The notes below the pieces were generated by a model, which saw nothing but the letters and a program-made list of their open reading frames with translations, had not been told where the DNA came from and did not search any database. This document shows positions 5,503 through 7,310 of a DNA stretch of 7,310 nucleotides, one piece after another (the stretch's first letter is position 1; every line of letters starts with the position of its first letter). The position numbers and the translations under genes are program-made. The DNA is taken from NCBI GenBank assembly GCA_002403995.1, contig DHIV01000078.1, forward strand, positions 61,172-68,481, given 5' to 3'. This stretch comes from Gallionella sp. UBA4737. GTDB lineage: Bacteria > Pseudomonadota > Gammaproteobacteria > Burkholderiales > Gallionellaceae.

Positions 5503-5550
5503 TCAACCAAATAAAAACCGCCCACGAGGGACGGTTTTGTATTTGGCGGA
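5503..5550. repeat. Direct repeat copy 2: tRNA-Ser 3' end plus terminator
   Basis: A 48-bp sequence matching 3193-3241 in the same orientation. It includes the last bases of tRNA-Ser (GGCGGA on the plus strand) and the whole terminator hairpin. The two copies bracket the flavoenzyme and VIT transporter genes at a distance of about 2.3 kb. Confidence 0.65.
5512..5538 (-). terminator. Terminator of tRNA-Ser (possibly bidirectional)
   Basis: On the minus strand, stem AAAACCG(T)CCC/GGGCGGTTTT has one bulged base and a TCGT loop and is followed by TTTTTATTT. It begins 6 nt after the tRNA CCA end. The plus strand also continues into TTTTGTATTT, so it could also end the transcript of the VIT transporter gene, for which no other terminator is seen in 5413-5510. 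Confidence 0.8.
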
Positions 5551-5634
5551 GAAGGCGGGATTCGAACCCGCGTTAGGGTATTACCCTAAACACGCTTTCC
5601 AGGCGTGCGACTTAAACCACTCATCCACCTCTCC
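5544..5634 (-). tRNA. tRNA-Ser (anticodon GGA)
   Basis: A complete class II tRNA of 91 nt including an encoded CCA. The acceptor stem GGAGAGG pairs with CTTCTCC (one G-U), with discriminator G as in tRNA-Ser. The anticodon stem CACGC/GCGTG encloses the loop CTGGAAA, giving anticodon GGA (reads UCC/UCU). The long variable arm TAGGGT/ACCCTA and T-arm GCGGG-TTCGAAT-CCCGC are intact. It lies 40 bp downstream of gloB on the same strand, with its own promoter-like sequence between. Confidence 0.97.
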
Positions 5635-5645
5635 GAAGGGCGCGC

Positions 5646-5674
5646 AGAATATCCCAGAACGTCTTTTGCCGCAA
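5646..5674 (-). promoter_or_regulatory. Promoter of tRNA-Ser
   Basis: On the minus strand: -35 TTGCGG (5669-5674), exactly 17 bp, then -10 TATTCT (5646-5651), followed by the GC-rich stretch GCGCGCCC. Such a GC-rich discriminator is typical of stable-RNA promoters under stringent control. The -35 starts directly after the gloB stop codon, and the predicted start is about 5 nt before the mature tRNA. Confidence 0.6.
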
Positions 5675-6451
5675 TCAGAAATGGTTCTTCCACGCGCGCA
5701 TTGCAGTGAATACGCCCAGTTCACTGACACCCAGTTCGCTGGTGTCGGTCAGGCCGCGCTGTTGCAGGGTGCGGATGATTTCCGGCTGGGTGCAGCGCAA
5801 AAAGGGGTTGGTGGCTTTTTCCAGCACGATGGTGGAGGGCAGGGTGATCTGGTTCGCTGCACGCAATTGCTGTGTGGTGGCGGCACGCTGTTTAATGGCG
5901 GGGTTGTCCGGTTCGCAGGCCAGCGCGAAGCGCAGGTTTGCGGCGGTGTATTCATGCGCGCAATACACGCGGGTGGAGTCGGGGAGTTGTGCGAGGCGCT
6001 GCAGGGAATGGTGCAGTTGCGCCGGTGTCCCTTCAAAGTTCCTGCCGCAGCCAGCGCCGAATAGCACGTCGCCGCAGAACAATATTTCCGGTGCAATGAA
6101 CGCGATGTGGTCGTCGAGGTGGCCGGGGATTTCGATGATGTCGAACGCGATGCGGGGCGCGGCCAGCTTGAGTTGATCGCCTTCGCGCAGCTCATCGGTG
6201 ATATGCGGATTGTTCGGATGTCGCCGCCCATACACCGGCACGTTGTATACTTCGCGCAATTTTGCGATGCCGCCGATGTGGTCGGCGTGGCGGTGAGTGC
6301 ACAGGATAGCCTCCAGTTGCAGGCCGCGCGCATTCAGGAAGGCCAGCACCGGCGCAGCTTCGCCCGGATCGACCACGGCGGCATGGCTGTCGTCGTGTAT
6401 GGCCCAGATGTAATTGTCCTGCAACGCAGGGATGGCGGTGATGTCGAACAT
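5675..6451 (-). CDS. gloB: Hydroxyacylglutathione hydrolase (glyoxalase II)
   Basis: The second enzyme of the glyoxalase pathway, hydrolysing S-D-lactoylglutathione to D-lactate and glutathione in the cytoplasm. It has 258 residues (E. coli GloB has 251). The metallo-beta-lactamase metal ligands are all present: H53, H55, D57 and H58 in THRHADHIGG, H111, bridging D128 (FCGDVLF) and H166 (AHEYT). Family signatures GCGRNFEGTPAQ (134-145) and NQITLPS (200-206) are also present. The usual GHTxGH motif reads GHLDDH (110-115). Near the C-terminus SELGV occurs twice in tandem (238-247). The ATG at 6451 has no clear ribosome-binding site. The divergent methyltransferase gene begins only 21 bp away, so the promoter must lie within that gene; TACAAT (minus strand, 6480-6485) is a -10 candidate without a good -35. 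The gloB-methyltransferase-rnhA order matches gloB-yafS-rnhA of E. coli. Confidence 0.96.
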   Translation of the reverse strand: MFDITAIPALQDNYIWAIHDDSHAAVVDPGEAAPVLAFLNARGLQLEAILCTHRHADHIGGIAKLREVYNVPVYGRRHPNNPHITDELREGDQLKLAAPRIAFDIIEIPGHLDDHIAFIAPEILFCGDVLFGAGCGRNFEGTPAQLHHSLQRLAQLPDSTRVYCAHEYTAANLRFALACEPDNPAIKQRAATTQQLRAANQITLPSTIVLEKATNPFLRCTQPEIIRTLQQRGLTDTSELGVSELGVFTAMRAWKNHF

Positions 6452-6472
6452 GGAGCGAACGGGAAGTAAGCA

Positions 6473-7252
6473 ATGCCGGATTGTAATTTAACTGCGAAAA
6501 GTTTGAGCGAATGGTTTGCTACTCCGCAGGGCGGCTATGTGCTGGCGCGTGAGCAGGCGTATTTCGACCGCACAGTGAGCGATATATTCGGCTACAACGC
6601 GCTGCAATTGGGTTTGCCGGAGCATGATTTTCTGCACGCCAACCGGATGCCGTTGCGTTTCAGCGCGGGGAACCAGGCGGGGAACCATGTGCGCTTGTGT
6701 TGCACGGAACTGCCTTTCGACAGCGACAGCCTGGATCTGGTGGTATTGCCGCATGTTCTGGAATTCGCCGAATATCCGCACCAGATATTGCGCGAGGCGG
6801 AGCGGGTGTTGCGTCCGGAGGGCAATCTGATCATCAGCGGCTTCAATCCGCGCAGCCTGTGGGGCTTGCATCGAGCACTGGGCAGGCGGAAGGGTTACCC
6901 GTGGCGCGGCCAGTTCATCGCGTTGCCGCGTCTCAAGGATTGGCTGGCATTGCTGGGTTTTGAAGTGACGGGAGGCCGCTTTGCCGCATATGCGCCGCCG
7001 TTCCATACCAGCAAGTGGCTGGAACGGTTCGTCTTCATGGAGGCGGCGGGCGACCGCTGGTGGGCGGTGAGCGGCGGGGTGTACTTTTTACACGCGATCA
7101 AGCGCGTGCACGGGATGCGGCTGATCAAGCCGCAGTGGAACGAGGGACTGGTGAGCAAGCTGCTGCCAGCAGCACCCAAATTGAATAACAGGATAACGCA
7201 GCGTAGCGAGACTGATCCGCGACGTAAAACATATATCCGGGCACCCGGATGA
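6473..7252 (+). CDS. SAM-dependent methyltransferase (YafS-like position, class I fold)
   Basis: A probable class I methyltransferase of unknown substrate. It has 259 residues. The most recognisable part is the central core: LPFDSDSLDLVVLPHVLEF (80-98), the motif around the fourth strand that in ubiquinone/tocopherol-type enzymes (Methyltransf_11) reads LPFxDxSFDxV. This is followed by LREAERVLRPEGNLIISGFN (106-125). Motif I, which normally holds a Gly-rich DxGxGxG SAM loop, is only LQLGLPE (45-50), so cofactor binding is less certain. After residue 140 a C-terminal part has paired aromatic residues (RWWAVSGGVYF) and a basic tail. GGGAAG lies 6 nt before the ATG. It diverges from gloB, and its stop overlaps the rnhA start (ATGA at 7249-7252), as expected for translational coupling. 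The position between gloB and rnhA matches yafS of E. coli. Confidence 0.85.
   Translation: MPDCNLTAKSLSEWFATPQGGYVLAREQAYFDRTVSDIFGYNALQLGLPEHDFLHANRMPLRFSAGNQAGNHVRLCCTELPFDSDSLDLVVLPHVLEFAEYPHQILREAERVLRPEGNLIISGFNPRSLWGLHRALGRRKGYPWRGQFIALPRLKDWLALLGFEVTGGRFAAYAPPFHTSKWLERFVFMEAAGDRWWAVSGGVYFLHAIKRVHGMRLIKPQWNEGLVSKLLPAAPKLNNRITQRSETDPRRKTYIRAPG
7235..7250 (+). promoter_or_regulatory. Hairpin at the rnhA start codon
   Basis: A perfect inverted repeat, ATCCGGG-CA-CCCGGAT. As RNA it would give a 6-bp stem (ATCCGG/CCGGAT) with loop GCAC. Its 3' arm ends with the first two bases of the rnhA ATG. No Shine-Dalgarno is visible for rnhA, so translation probably depends on ribosomes finishing the methyltransferase gene and melting this stem. 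Confidence 0.45.
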
Positions 7253-7310
7253 GTAAAGACGTAGTTGAAATATTTACCGATGGCGCATGCAAGGGCAATC
7301 CCGGCGTGGG
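7249..7310 (+). CDS. rnhA: Ribonuclease HI (partial, N-terminus only)
   Basis: The enzyme that cuts the RNA strand of RNA-DNA hybrids (R-loops, primers). Only 20 complete codons are inside the window, but they match the family closely: VEIFTDGACKGNPGVG, with Asp11 corresponding to catalytic Asp10 of the E. coli enzyme (VEIFTDGSCLGNPGPG). The start codon overlaps the methyltransferase stop in an ATGA arrangement. dnaQ often follows rnhA, but that lies beyond the window. Confidence 0.93.
   Translation, partial: MSKDVVEIFTDGACKGNPGV

Noticed and set aside
1..7310. CRISPR array, insertion sequence, toxin-antitoxin pair or phage genes
   Set aside because: No regularly spaced repeats, transposase, integrase or typical small gene pairs were seen on either strand.

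Overview
The window looks like ordinary chromosome of a betaproteobacterium, most plausibly of the Nitrosomonadales/Gallionellaceae type. This is an inference from protein style, moderate GC content and gene order; no rRNA or other taxonomic marker is present. The right end carries gloB, a SAM-methyltransferase gene and rnhA, the same neighbourhood as gloB-yafS-rnhA in Escherichia coli, which marks it as backbone. No transposase, integrase, CRISPR array or phage gene is visible.

Layout. (1) Positions 1-1041, minus strand: an SOS-type operon. A LexA-like autoproteolytic repressor gene (372-980) is followed after 5 bp by umuD, which is cut by the left edge. Its promoter is TTGACA-17 bp-TACAGT. 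A perfect 18-bp palindrome fills the spacer and a second, near-perfect one lies over the predicted transcription start. (2) 1042-1243: no gene; short palindromes, then the terminator of the next gene. (3) 1244-1600, minus: a small MazG-type nucleotide pyrophosphohydrolase. (4) 1725-2141, plus: a very acidic protein I do not recognise. (5) 2150-3103, minus: a five-helix membrane 4Fe-4S protein related to CcoG/NapH, whose ribosome-binding site lies in a hairpin. (6) 3104-3386: a divergent intergenic region with a terminator-like hairpin and several palindromes. (7) 3387-4589, plus: an AIF/ferredoxin-reductase-like FAD/NAD(P)H enzyme, then a VIT1/CCC1-type Fe/Mn transporter (4672-5412). (8) 5503-5674: a tRNA-Ser(GGA) on the minus strand with its own promoter and terminator. 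(9) 5675-6451, minus: gloB. (10) 6473-7252, plus: the methyltransferase gene, overlapping the start of rnhA (7249, runs off the right edge).

How the parts work together. The LexA-like protein and UmuD would give an autoregulated, damage-inducible unit; a polymerase partner such as umuC is expected just left of the window. The pyrophosphohydrolase would clean up the nucleotide pool. The CcoG-like protein and the divergent flavoenzyme are both redox proteins, and the transporter suggests iron or manganese handling, but a shared pathway is only a guess. GloB completes glutathione-dependent methylglyoxal detoxification.

The two signals most worth a second look are the LexA-type operator architecture, whose GAAC-N4-GTTC core is unlike the classical gammaproteobacterial SOS box, and a ~49-bp direct repeat. 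The repeat covers the tRNA-Ser 3' end plus its terminator, and a second copy lies 2.3 kb away on the far side of the flavoenzyme/transporter pair. I see no clear undescribed system here.
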